A stretch of DNA of 64,000 nucleotides from Vulcanibacillus modesticaldus (lineage in GTDB: Bacteria > Bacillota > Bacilli > Tepidibacillales > Tepidibacillaceae): assembly GCF_001730235.1 (NCBI RefSeq), contig NZ_MIJF01000046.1, forward strand, positions 31,204 to 95,203. Reading direction: 5' to 3'. Made by a program: the position numbers and the translations under genes. Every line of letters begins with the position of its first letter. Position 1 is the first letter of the stretch. Shown piece after piece: positions 53,276-61,989 of this stretch. The notes below the pieces were generated by a model. It was given only the letters and a program-made list of their open reading frames with translations. It searched no databases and was not told the DNA's origin.

Positions 53276-54610
53276 CTACTCAATACTACACATTCTGGCC
53301 AAAACCTCTACAAGATGTACTACTTCTATTTCTGAGGCTTTATTATTCTTTTTTACACCTTGACGTAATTGTAATAAACAACCCGGATTTGCAGTAACTA
53401 TGGTTGTTGCCTTTGATTTCTTAACCTTTTCCATTTTATTATTTAAGATTTTCATTGATTCATTAAAGTGTAAAATATTGTAGATGCCACCTGAGGCACA
53501 ACACTTAGTACTATCTTCCATTTCCGTATAATTGGCACCAGGAATAGATTGTAATAAAACCCTAGGCTCTTTATATACTCCCTGAACATTCCTTAGATGA
53601 CAAGAATCCTGATAAGTAATTATTCCTTTCCACTCCCTTTTAAATGGAAGTGGTCCATATTTTACTATAATCTCGCTAATATCTTTAGATTTATTAACGA
53701 AGTTTCTTGCTCGTTCTCTCCACTCTTCTTCATCTTTTAACAATTGATCATATTCCCTTAGCGTGGCACCACAGCCACCAGCATTATTTACATAGTATGT
53801 TGCTCCAGATTTTTCGAAAGCTTCAATATTTTTTTTTGCCAAATCCTTTGCCATACTGGACATGCCTTGATGAATATGTAAAGCCCCGCAACAATTTTGC
53901 TCTTTGGGAATTACAACTTCACACCCAATTAGCGACAATAGTTCAATCGATAAACGATTAATTCTATGCATCATCGCATCCGTTACACAGCCAGTAAAAA
54001 AGGCAATACGAACTTTCATATCGCCCTTAGCAGGTATAACCGTACTTGGTTTCAGTCTTTTTACAGGTGACTCTAGGAGAGGAAGTGCCGTTTCTAATTG
54101 AGCAAGGGGTTTTGATATTTTCTCGATTACCTTAGTTTGCCGTACAATCTTATAAACACAGCTCTTTTGATAAAACCATGTCATATTACCCAAAGTTCTT
54201 AGCCGTTTTGGATAAGGAAAAAGATGCTTTAGTAATGCCTTTTTAACTGTATACGATAATGCCGGTTTTTGCTTCTCTTCCTCTTTCGTTGCGATTACCT
54301 CTTTAGCACTGTCTAAAATATGTCCGTAAGGTACTCCTACCGGACAGGCGACTTCACAAGCTCGACAACCGATACACAAGTCAATTGGAGAAGCTAAGTG
54401 TTTAATTAAATCTATTTTCCCTAAGGATGCCAACCGAACAAGATTAACTCTACCACGTGGCGATGCCGATTCTTTTCCTAGCGTTTCATAAGTAGGACAA
54501 ACGGCCAAACAATAACCACACTGCACACATCTATTCGTTGCCTCAAAGGTTAAATCATATAATTTTTGAATATGCTTTACATCATTTTGATTTTTTTCAG
54601 GTGGGTTCAT
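53276..54610 (-). CDS. glcF: Glycolate/D-lactate oxidase iron-sulfur subunit GlcF-like
   Basis: The 444-residue protein has two 4Fe-4S motifs (CVQCGYCLAVCP near residue 28 and CIGCRACEVACP near 78). Two CCG domains follow, one with FFTGCVTDAMMHRIN and NCCGALHIHQG, the other with YQDSCHLRNVQG and KCCASGGIYNIL. It passes electrons from the flavin subunit to the quinone pool. It overlaps the glcD stop by one base (TAATG). Confidence 0.92.
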   Translation of the reverse strand: MNPPEKNQNDVKHIQKLYDLTFEATNRCVQCGYCLAVCPTYETLGKESASPRGRVNLVRLASLGKIDLIKHLASPIDLCIGCRACEVACPVGVPYGHILDSAKEVIATKEEEKQKPALSYTVKKALLKHLFPYPKRLRTLGNMTWFYQKSCVYKIVRQTKVIEKISKPLAQLETALPLLESPVKRLKPSTVIPAKGDMKVRIAFFTGCVTDAMMHRINRLSIELLSLIGCEVVIPKEQNCCGALHIHQGMSSMAKDLAKKNIEAFEKSGATYYVNNAGGCGATLREYDQLLKDEEEWRERARNFVNKSKDISEIIVKYGPLPFKREWKGIITYQDSCHLRNVQGVYKEPRVLLQSIPGANYTEMEDSTKCCASGGIYNILHFNESMKILNNKMEKVKKSKATTIVTANPGCLLQLRQGVKKNNKASEIEVVHLVEVLARMCSIE

Positions 54611-56013
54611 TATGTTAACACCACCTTAGTTTGTCCACGATCCGGGAAAATCTTTCCTGGATTCATAATATTATTAGGATCCCATGCCTCCTTAATCTTT
54701 CTCATCATTAGCAGGCCAACTTCACCAAGTTCCATTTCCATATAAGGAGCTTTTAAGGTGCCAATACCATGTTCACCAGAAAGGGTTCCCCCTAAAGAAA
54801 TTGCAGCTTCAAATATTTCACCTACAGCTTTTTCAACACGCTTCATTTCCTCAACATTTCGTTTATCGGTGATGATATTGGGATGCAAATTACCGTCTCC
54901 GGCGTGTCCAAAAACAACTAGATTAAGTTGATACTTCTCTTTAATCTGATTTAACCTTTTCATCATTTCAGGTATTTTACTCCTTGGAACAGTTGCATCT
55001 TCAGATATTTTTGTCGGCCCCATTTGTGTTATCGCTGGGGATACCATTTTTCTTGCTGTCCATATTTCCTGACGCTCTCTCTCATCTTTGGCCACTTTAA
55101 CATCAGTCGCTCCTTGTTTGTAACATATTATTTCACATTTATGAATCTCTTCTTCAACTGCTAAAGGGTGTCCATCTACTTCAATAATAACCATTGCTTC
55201 GGCATTAACCGGCAAATTAGATGGACGATAATTCTCTACAGATCTAATACAGCCATTGTCCATTAATTCCATTGCAGAAGGTAAAATCCCTGAAGATAAG
55301 ATTTTAGTTATCGCTTGCCCCGAATCTACCAACTTATCAAAGGTAGCCACTAAAGTTTTAACGGATTGTGGTTTGGGAATTAATCTTAAAATCACTTCCG
55401 TTACTATTCCCAAAGTACCTTCAGAACCTACTATTAACCGAGTAAGGTCATATCCTGTAACATTTTTTACAGTCCTTCCGCCTGTGCGGATAATATCTCC
55501 TGCGGGGGTTACAACTTCTAATCCAATAACGTATTCCTTTGTCGTACCGTATTTAAGTCCCTTTGGCCCACTGGAATTTTCCAATAAATTACCACCAATA
55601 GTAGAAACATGAGAACTACTAGGATCCGGTGGGTAAAATAAGCCTGCTTCCTTCGCCTTTTTATGAACTTCAGCGGTAATCACACTTGGTGAAACTATTG
55701 CGATAAGATTTTCTTTATCAATTTCTAACTTTTTCTCAAGTTTTGTTAAATCTAATACCATACCGCCTTTCACAGGTAAAGAGCCACCACTTAATGATGT
55801 TGCTGAACCCCTTGGATAAACAGGGATAAGATACTTGTTCGCCAATTTGATAAGCTCACTTATTTCCTTGGCGTTTTTTGGTTGAATAACTATTTCTGGC
55901 AAATATTCACCAAATGAAGCATCATAACTATATGAATACAATTCATGTAGATCTGTCATAATCCGATCCTTCAGGATTATATTTTCGATTTCATCACGAA
56001 TTTTCTTCTCCAT
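54610..56013 (-). CDS. glcD: FAD-linked glycolate/D-lactate oxidase subunit GlcD-like
   Basis: The 467-residue flavoprotein has an FAD-binding type 4 domain (YPRGSATSLSGGSLPVKGGM, HVSTIGGNLLENSSGPKGLK, VTGYDLTRLIVGSEGTLGIV). The C-terminal oxidase domain has VFGHAGDGNLHPNI and GTLSGEHGIG. With glcF it forms a two-subunit 2-hydroxyacid dehydrogenase; glycolate and D-lactate are both possible substrates and no regulator or transporter nearby decides between them. The upstream 130 bases show no clear promoter. Confidence 0.92.
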   Translation of the reverse strand: MEKKIRDEIENIILKDRIMTDLHELYSYSYDASFGEYLPEIVIQPKNAKEISELIKLANKYLIPVYPRGSATSLSGGSLPVKGGMVLDLTKLEKKLEIDKENLIAIVSPSVITAEVHKKAKEAGLFYPPDPSSSHVSTIGGNLLENSSGPKGLKYGTTKEYVIGLEVVTPAGDIIRTGGRTVKNVTGYDLTRLIVGSEGTLGIVTEVILRLIPKPQSVKTLVATFDKLVDSGQAITKILSSGILPSAMELMDNGCIRSVENYRPSNLPVNAEAMVIIEVDGHPLAVEEEIHKCEIICYKQGATDVKVAKDERERQEIWTARKMVSPAITQMGPTKISEDATVPRSKIPEMMKRLNQIKEKYQLNLVVFGHAGDGNLHPNIITDKRNVEEMKRVEKAVGEIFEAAISLGGTLSGEHGIGTLKAPYMEMELGEVGLLMMRKIKEAWDPNNIMNPGKIFPDRGQTKVVLT

Positions 56014-56143
56014 ATTATACCTTGCTCCTCTCGCTTATACACTGCATCACAGGCATCCCCTCATTTTAAAAAAGATTACATTCCTTCTCTATCGTTATCC
56101 TCTTTAGCTACTTTATTTATTCTAATTATAAAAGTATGTACGA

Positions 56144-56172
56144 ACAAAAAAAACACCAGATTAACACGGTGT
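56144..56172 (-). terminator. Intrinsic terminator after 6S RNA
   Basis: ACACC and GGTGT form a 5-bp stem with a 10-base loop, followed on the minus strand by eight T. It lies 14 bases downstream of the 6S RNA 3' end and shields glcD. Confidence 0.6.
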
Positions 56173-56185
56173 CATTAATAATACA

Positions 56186-56380
56186 AAAAGAGCCCCGGGA
56201 TGCCGTGTCTCCTAAGTTTTGAACCTGCTCTCGCAGGTGGGTGTCCTGTCTTTAGCTTCATTGTCCTATAGTAAACTATAGTATCAAGTTCACTAAAGAA
56301 CTCCAGACTCCCTTCTAATAGGTGTTGGCTCAAAACTATCGGTTAGTCACGTACAACGTAGGGCTCTTTTATTCTGTTTT
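56186..56380 (-). ncRNA. 6S RNA (BsrA/6S-1 type)
   Basis: On the minus strand the ends pair (AGAGCCC with GGGGCTCT). The molecule forms a long, interrupted rod with a central open region (AAGGGAGTCTGGAGTTCTTTAG opposite AAGCTAAAGACAGGACACCC; patterns only), an internal CTATAGTTTACTATAG hairpin and a CCTGCGAGAGCAGG hairpin. Length about 190 bases and position downstream of aspS match B. subtilis bsrA. 6S RNA mimics an open promoter and binds sigma-A RNA polymerase. The 5' end may be processed from a slightly longer precursor. Confidence 0.88.
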
Positions 56381-56388
56381 GTAGCTTT

Positions 56389-56418
56389 ATGTTACCATAG
56401 GGACGAGCATTAAATCAA
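56389..56418 (-). promoter_or_regulatory. Candidate sigma-A promoter of 6S RNA
   Basis: TTGATT (56418-56413), an 18-base spacer and TAACAT (56394-56389) on the minus strand give a reasonable sigma-A match that would start transcription close to 56382. Confidence 0.55.
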
Positions 56419-56463
56419 GGGAACTTTTTGCTAGTAAAGGAAAGAATAAGCTACTCATTTGAC

Positions 56464-58254
56464 TTATACAATCTCTTCAGTTTCTTTTACCTTGGCTTTA
56501 ATTTCCAGATGAAGTTCTTTTAGCTGTTTATCATCCACAAATGTTGGAGCACCAGTTAATAAACAATTTGCATTAGTTGTTTTAGGGAAAGCAATGGTAT
56601 CCCTTAAATTGTTCCTATTTGCTAAAATCATTACAAGTCGATCAAGTCCAAAGGCAATTCCACCGTGTGGAGGAGTGCCGTATTCAAAAGCTTCCAATAA
56701 GAAACCAAACTTATCCCATGCTTCTTCCTTGGTAAATCCAAGTACGTTAAACATTTTTTCTTGGATTTCCTGTTGATAAATTCTCAAGCTTCCTCCACCT
56801 AGTTCGTAACCATTGAGAACCATATCATAGGCTTGTGCCCTTACCTTTGAAGGGTCAGTATCTAATAAAGGTATATCTTCCTCTCTTGGCATAGTAAATG
56901 GGTGATGTTCAGCAACATACCTTTGTTGTTCCTCATCATATGATACTAATGGAAAATCGGTAATCCATAGGAATTTATACACATTTTCAGGTATTAAATT
57001 TAATCTTTTTCCTAACTCTAAACGAAGATTACCCAAAGCATCAGCAACAACTTCCTTAGAATCGGCCACAAACAGCAACAAATCTCCTGTTTCTGCTTCC
57101 ATGGTTGTCTTGATTTGCTCAATTTCTGATTCGGATAAGAATTTAACAATTGAACCTTTGATACCATCTTCTTTCAAGGATAGCCATGCTAGTCCCTTTG
57201 CACCATATCTACTTACAAATTCCGTTAATTGATCAACATCTTTACGACTGTAACTAGCACAACCCTTAGCATTTATTCCCTTAACTTGGCCGCCATTTTG
57301 GATAGTGTTTCTAAATACTTTAAATTCACTTTCTTTAACAATTTCAGAGATGTCCTTTAATTCCATCCCAAAACGAATATCTGGTTTATCTGAACCATAA
57401 CGTTCCATAGCTTCTTGATAGGTCATACGTAGGAAAGGTCTTTCAATCTCATATCCGATCGTTTCTTTAAATAAGCCAACCATCATTTCTTCCATCAGAT
57501 CTTGAAACTCTTTTAATGGCATAAAAGACATCTCAATATCCACTTGAGTAAACTCCGGTTGACGATCAGCTCGTAAATCTTCATCTCTAAAACAACGAGT
57601 AACTTGATAATAGCGCTCAAAACCAGAAACCATTAATAATTGCTTAAATAATTGTGGTGACTGAGGCAAGGCAAAAAAGTGACCGGGATGTTTTCGACTA
57701 GCAACTAGGTAGTCTCTTGCACCCTCCGGAGTACTTTTAGTTAACATTGGGGTTTCAATATCTAAAAAACCATACTTGTCCAAGAAATTTCGGATGTATG
57801 TTGTAACTTTATGGCGTAAAATAAGGGTGTTTTTCATCTCATTACGTCTTAAATCCAAGTAACGATATTTTAAACGTAATGATTCATCAATCTCTATATT
57901 GTCTTGAATAAAGAATGGTGGTGTTTTTGCTTCATTGATTAGTTCAATTTCACTAACTTCGACTTCAATTTCCCCCGTTTCCATATTTGGGTTCACAGTC
58001 TCCTCTTCCCTAGCTACCACAATTCCCTTAACAGCAATTACATACTCACTTCTCAATTTATCTGCTACCTGATGGGCTTTTTGTGACTTCTCGGGATTGA
58101 TTACTAATTGGACAATTCCACTTCTATCCCTTAAATCTATGAAGATTAATCCACCCAAATCTCTTCGCTTTTGAACCCATCCACTTAAGATAACTTCTGT
58201 ACCAATAAGACTCTTGTTTAATTTACCACCTTGATGCGTTCTCTGTAATACCAT
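56464..58254 (-). CDS. aspS: Aspartyl-tRNA synthetase
   Basis: The 596-residue bacterial-type AspRS has the N-terminal OB-fold ([20 protein letters not shown]), class II motif 2 ([20 protein letters not shown]), the GAD insertion domain ([20 protein letters not shown]) and motif 3 ([20 protein letters not shown]). Whether it is Asp-specific or also charges tRNA-Asn cannot be read here. It begins behind GGGAGGAAAGGGT and follows hisS by 29 bases, so both are under the same T-box. Confidence 0.97.
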   Translation of the reverse strand: MVLQRTHQGGKLNKSLIGTEVILSGWVQKRRDLGGLIFIDLRDRSGIVQLVINPEKSQKAHQVADKLRSEYVIAVKGIVVAREEETVNPNMETGEIEVEVSEIELINEAKTPPFFIQDNIEIDESLRLKYRYLDLRRNEMKNTLILRHKVTTYIRNFLDKYGFLDIETPMLTKSTPEGARDYLVASRKHPGHFFALPQSPQLFKQLLMVSGFERYYQVTRCFRDEDLRADRQPEFTQVDIEMSFMPLKEFQDLMEEMMVGLFKETIGYEIERPFLRMTYQEAMERYGSDKPDIRFGMELKDISEIVKESEFKVFRNTIQNGGQVKGINAKGCASYSRKDVDQLTEFVSRYGAKGLAWLSLKEDGIKGSIVKFLSESEIEQIKTTMEAETGDLLLFVADSKEVVADALGNLRLELGKRLNLIPENVYKFLWITDFPLVSYDEEQQRYVAEHHPFTMPREEDIPLLDTDPSKVRAQAYDMVLNGYELGGGSLRIYQQEIQEKMFNVLGFTKEEAWDKFGFLLEAFEYGTPPHGGIAFGLDRLVMILANRNNLRDTIAFPKTTNANCLLTGAPTFVDDKQLKELHLEIKAKVKETEEIV

Positions 58255-58283
58255 ACCCTTTCCTCCCTATCCTGATTATCCTT

Positions 58284-59552
58284 TTATCTTTTAATTATTT
58301 GACTGCTAATCGTTTCAATAAGATCGTCAAAAGATACTTCTTTTTGGTCGCCTGTCTCCATATTTCGGAGAATTACTTTTTGTTTTGCTATTTCATCCTC
58401 TCCAATAATGATTACATATTGAGCATCTGATCTATCAGCAGCTTTCATTTGAGCCTTCATCTTACGGTCTAAATAATCCATGTCGGCAGATAATTTATTT
58501 TTACGCAAATTATCTAATATTTTGGTTGCAACAGTTTTTGCTTCTTGTCCCAAAGCAATTAAATAAACATCTAAACCTTGTTCTAATCCTAAATCAATTC
58601 CCTTTGCTTTTAATGCCAGAACAATTCTTTCAATTGAAAAAGCATAACCGATTCCTGGAACATCATTGCCTCCAATTTCCCCGACTAAACCATTATATCG
58701 TCCTCCACCACATATCGTACCGATGGCTCCAATTCCTTCAGCCATGATTTCAAAAGCTGTTTGGGTGTAATAATCTAGCCCTCTAACTAGTCTAGGATTT
58801 TCGATGTAGGAAATTCCCATTGAATCAAGATGTCCTTTTAGATCTTCGTAGTGTGTACGACAATCATCACATAAATGTTGTTCGATTGTTGGAGCCTCTT
58901 TTGTTAGACTTTTACAGGTTTCATTTTTACAATCTAATATCCGAAGCGGATTACGCTCTAACCTTGATTGACAATCCTTACATAATTGCTCTTTAACATC
59001 ATGTAGATAAGTAACAAGTTTTTCCCTATGAACTGGTCGACAGCTAGAACAGCCAACGCTATTTATTTCTAATCTAAGGTTGTCTAAACCCATTTCCTCA
59101 AATTGCCTTAAAGCCATTGAAATAACTTCTGCATCAATTCTTGGATCATTACTTCCAAGGGCTTCTACACCTATCTGTGTGAACTGACGCATTCTACCAG
59201 ATTGAGGTCTTTCATAACGAAACATTGGTCCAATATAGTAAAGTTTTACTGGATCAGGATCGGCATAAAGCTTATTTTCAACAAATGAACGCACAACAGA
59301 GGCAGTTCCCTCAGGACGTAAAGTTAAACTTCTATCGCCTTTATCTTTAAAGGTGTACATTTCTTTCTCTACGATGTCAGTAGTTTCCCCAACTCCCCTT
59401 TGAAAAAGTTCAGTATGTTCAAAGATTGGGGTCCTAATTTCTTTATAATTGTAACGTTTAAATACATTTTTAGCTGTTTGCTCTATAAAATCCCAAATTC
59501 TACTCTCTTTAGGTAAGACATCAGCTGTCCCCCTTGGAATACGAAACTTCAT
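58284..59552 (-). CDS. hisS: Histidyl-tRNA synthetase
   Basis: I choose ATG 59552 (MKFRIPRGTADVLPKESRIW) behind GGAGGAAGG; two TTG codons just upstream are alternatives. The 422-residue enzyme has class II motif 2 (YIGPMFRYERPQSGRMRQFT) and the HisRS signatures LVRGLDYYTQTAFEI and GGGRYNGLV. A cysteine-rich insertion (CSSCRPVHREKL, CKDCQSR, CKNETCKSL, CDDCRTH) likely binds zinc and is seen in a subset of HisRS. The C-terminal anticodon-binding domain follows. It is the first gene of the T-box-controlled hisS-aspS operon. Confidence 0.96.
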   Translation of the reverse strand: MKFRIPRGTADVLPKESRIWDFIEQTAKNVFKRYNYKEIRTPIFEHTELFQRGVGETTDIVEKEMYTFKDKGDRSLTLRPEGTASVVRSFVENKLYADPDPVKLYYIGPMFRYERPQSGRMRQFTQIGVEALGSNDPRIDAEVISMALRQFEEMGLDNLRLEINSVGCSSCRPVHREKLVTYLHDVKEQLCKDCQSRLERNPLRILDCKNETCKSLTKEAPTIEQHLCDDCRTHYEDLKGHLDSMGISYIENPRLVRGLDYYTQTAFEIMAEGIGAIGTICGGGRYNGLVGEIGGNDVPGIGYAFSIERIVLALKAKGIDLGLEQGLDVYLIALGQEAKTVATKILDNLRKNKLSADMDYLDRKMKAQMKAADRSDAQYVIIIGEDEIAKQKVILRNMETGDQKEVSFDDLIETISSQIIKR

Positions 59553-59673
59553 CAACAACCTTCCTCCTTCATAATAAAATATCGTAGTCTTTAACTGTAA
59601 TTATTAATTTATAGAAAATTCACCACCGATAAATTTAATGAAAACATCAAATTCATTTTGTAGCTCACTTAAT

Positions 59674-59975
59674 AAAAAATCTCCCGCTCTGATGCTATTA
59701 CAATAAACATCAGGGACGAGAGAATATTAATCACCCGTGGTGCCACCCTAATTGGACTTAAATCCCACTTAATTTTTTTAACGCTTTTAAAAGCGCTTCT
59801 TAGCTACTTGAATATCTCTACTTTTCGCTAAGAGTCCTCCGAGATGTCTTTCTTTAAGGCGTAATAGAGAGATGATCTCAGCTATTTCATCTCCTCTCTG
59901 ACTATCCGTTTCCTAAATACTTCTTCTCTTCATAGGATCAAGTATTTTTAGTTATTTGACGGCTTTAGTTGATTG
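59674..59975 (-). ncRNA. T-box riboswitch controlling hisS-aspS
   Basis: The minus strand carries the T-box AGGGTGGCACCACGGG at about 59758-59743. A terminator stem (CTCGTCCCTGATG region with CATCAGAGCGGGAG) and TTTTTT (59679-59674) follow. Stem I sequences lie upstream. In the region expected for the specifier loop the RNA reads GACAT (59848-59844), which holds an Asp codon (GAC) and, shifted by two bases, a His codon (CAT). Either would suit this operon. The exact loop was not folded by computation. Confidence 0.9.
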
Positions 59976-59982
59976 ATAATTA

Positions 59983-60011
59983 TGATACTTTGCATTAAAT
60001 AGAATGTCAAG
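59983..60011 (-). promoter_or_regulatory. Sigma-A promoter of the hisS T-box transcript
   Basis: The minus strand reads TTGACA (60011-60006), a 17-base spacer and TATCAT (59988-59983). It overlaps the very end of hemZ, whose stop is at 60013, so hisS has its own start point near 59976. Confidence 0.85.
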
Positions 60012-60012
60012 G

Positions 60013-61503
60013 TTACTCTAGAAAAATTTTATTTAATTCTTTAATCTTTTTGATCGTTAATTCTTTAACATTTTCAGTATATACTTTTGGCTCTTTTGGA
60101 TTAGGGATACGACTAGTTGTTTCCGAATTTGGAGGAACCAGTTTACTTACAGCTCCTGAACCCAATCCAATGATCGTTTGGACTTCTTCCATACTTATAA
60201 TATTATATAAACTTTCATTATTTTCTTTGCTATAACCGATATTTTCCAGATTACCCAACATGTTCTTTTGACGATATAAATAGTAAGGGGAGTAACCATG
60301 TTCCTTTGTCCAATTACGCGAGTATTCCATCATTTTAACAATCTCATCCCTATTGATAATCTCAAATTCCCCTCTGTTTTTAGTAATATACGAAGCCCGT
60401 TTAAAAGCTAATGTATGAATAGTTAGAGACTCTGGATTTAGTTTTTCTATCTGATTAAGAGAATTGATAAGTTCAACTAACGTCTCACCGGGTAAGCCAA
60501 TAATCAGATCCATATTTATATTGTTAATTTGCAATTTTCTAGCCAACATAAATTTTTCAATCGTTTCTTCCACTGTATGTTTTCTTCCAATAATATCTAA
60601 TGTCCTTTGCGAAAAAGTTTGAGGATTAATGCTTATCCTCTTAATTCCCCACTTTTTTAAAATTGCTAACTTTTCTTTACTAATAGTATCTGGTCGACCA
60701 GCTTCCACTGTTATTTCTCTAACTGTATGGAAATCGACCCAATAGGCCAATTTTTTTAATATGTCGTTTAGTTGATTGGGAGACAGGCTAGTTGGTGTTC
60801 CCCCACCAAAATATATGGTTGTAACCTTTTTGTTAGATTCTTTTAACCACTTCCCGATTAAATCTATTTCTAAATGGAGTGCCTGTAAAAAATCTAAGAC
60901 AGCCCCCTGCTTTCTATTAATCGCATATGCTGGAAAAGTACAATATGAGCATTTTGTCGGACAATAAGGGATTCCAATATAGATACTAACTTCATTTTTC
61001 AATGAATATAAATCAGGGATTACACTTAACTGTCTTTTTACTATTTCTTGTAATAATAAAATCTTATTTTGCTTCAATAAATAGTCCCTTTTTAAGATCT
61101 CATTGACTTTATCATAGGATTTAGTTTGAACCAAAAGTTTGTGATACAACTTTGTTGGACGAATCCCAGTTAAAATTCCCCAGTCATGTTTTTTACCAGT
61201 CAAACGTTCAAGGGTTTGTAACCAAACGAAAGAAATTACCTGCTTGATAAGCTTTTTTTTTGTTTTATCATTGGTATCAGTTAATTTCCTTTTATGACTA
61301 ACAAAAAAATGTTTTTCATCAACATTTACTTCAACATCTGTTTGTACAAAACCATCTTTTATCTGATATAAAAAATTGATGGTATTTTTATCATCAGATT
61401 GATTGTTAAATATTATTTCATCATCTTCTTCTTTAAATAAATTAAATATGAGTTCAATTTCTCTTTTATATAGTTCGTATTCACCTTTAATGATTAATTT
61501 CAT
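60013..61503 (-). CDS. hemZ: Oxygen-independent coproporphyrinogen III dehydrogenase-like HemZ
   Basis: The 496-residue radical-SAM protein has IYIGIPYCPTKCSYCTFPAY with the CxxxCxxC cluster, TIYFGGGTPTSLSPNQLNDI, EITVEAGRPDTISKEKL and NMDLIIGLPGETLVEL. The roughly 160-residue N-terminal extension before the cluster and the overall length fit HemZ of Bacillales rather than HemN. HemZ is an anaerobically used haem-synthesis enzyme in B. subtilis. The start follows GGGAGGAGAAAG. It lies upstream of hisS, separated by the T-box leader. Confidence 0.93.
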   Translation of the reverse strand: MKLIIKGEYELYKREIELIFNLFKEEDDEIIFNNQSDDKNTINFLYQIKDGFVQTDVEVNVDEKHFFVSHKRKLTDTNDKTKKKLIKQVISFVWLQTLERLTGKKHDWGILTGIRPTKLYHKLLVQTKSYDKVNEILKRDYLLKQNKILLLQEIVKRQLSVIPDLYSLKNEVSIYIGIPYCPTKCSYCTFPAYAINRKQGAVLDFLQALHLEIDLIGKWLKESNKKVTTIYFGGGTPTSLSPNQLNDILKKLAYWVDFHTVREITVEAGRPDTISKEKLAILKKWGIKRISINPQTFSQRTLDIIGRKHTVEETIEKFMLARKLQINNINMDLIIGLPGETLVELINSLNQIEKLNPESLTIHTLAFKRASYITKNRGEFEIINRDEIVKMMEYSRNWTKEHGYSPYYLYRQKNMLGNLENIGYSKENNESLYNIISMEEVQTIIGLGSGAVSKLVPPNSETTSRIPNPKEPKVYTENVKELTIKKIKELNKIFLE

Positions 61504-61644
61504 CTTTCTCCTCCCACAACGTTTCCAAAAAGTCAGCTATAACCAAGATTATGAGTAAATCCACACTCGATGAAATAATCGAAAACGTCTAAATGAAATA
61601 TTATCATAATATGACGACTGTGGTCATTATTAAAATATTCTTAT

Positions 61645-61803
61645 CTATTTTTTAGTTGATTCTTTCTTTTCGTGAAAGTTTTCGTCATCATTATAAGGCA
61701 ACTCATTTTTAAGGGTTTCTTCATTCTCAAGCTGATCATTAAAATCTAACGAAAGAAGTTGATTCCATCGTTTAGCAAATATTTCTTTTTTTGATAGATG
61801 CAC
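61645..61803 (-). CDS. Small acidic hydrophilic protein (52 aa)
   Basis: A GTG at 61803 follows AAGGGAAGATAATAC, a good ribosome site. The frame reads VHLSKKEIFAKRWNQLLSLD, then an acidic Asn/Glu-rich stretch and a Lys-rich end, stopping at TAG 61645. It has no cysteine or membrane segment. The family is not recognised. The ordered ribosome site and Bacillus-like composition favour a true gene, but its length makes this uncertain. Confidence 0.5.
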   Translation of the reverse strand: MHLSKKEIFAKRWNQLLSLDFNDQLENEETLKNELPYNDDENFHEKKESTKK

Positions 61804-61989
61804 GTATTATCTTCCCTTCATATCATTTAATTTTTCTATCATCTCATTTTTCCCAATTTGGATGATTATTACCCAAAATCAGTTAAAAATATAGTTATAT
61901 TTTCCCATTTGTCGATTTTTTTATTTTTAAGAAGGATTTATGAAAAAGAATAGCGAATATTGAAAGACACCATAGAAAGGATTGATCAT

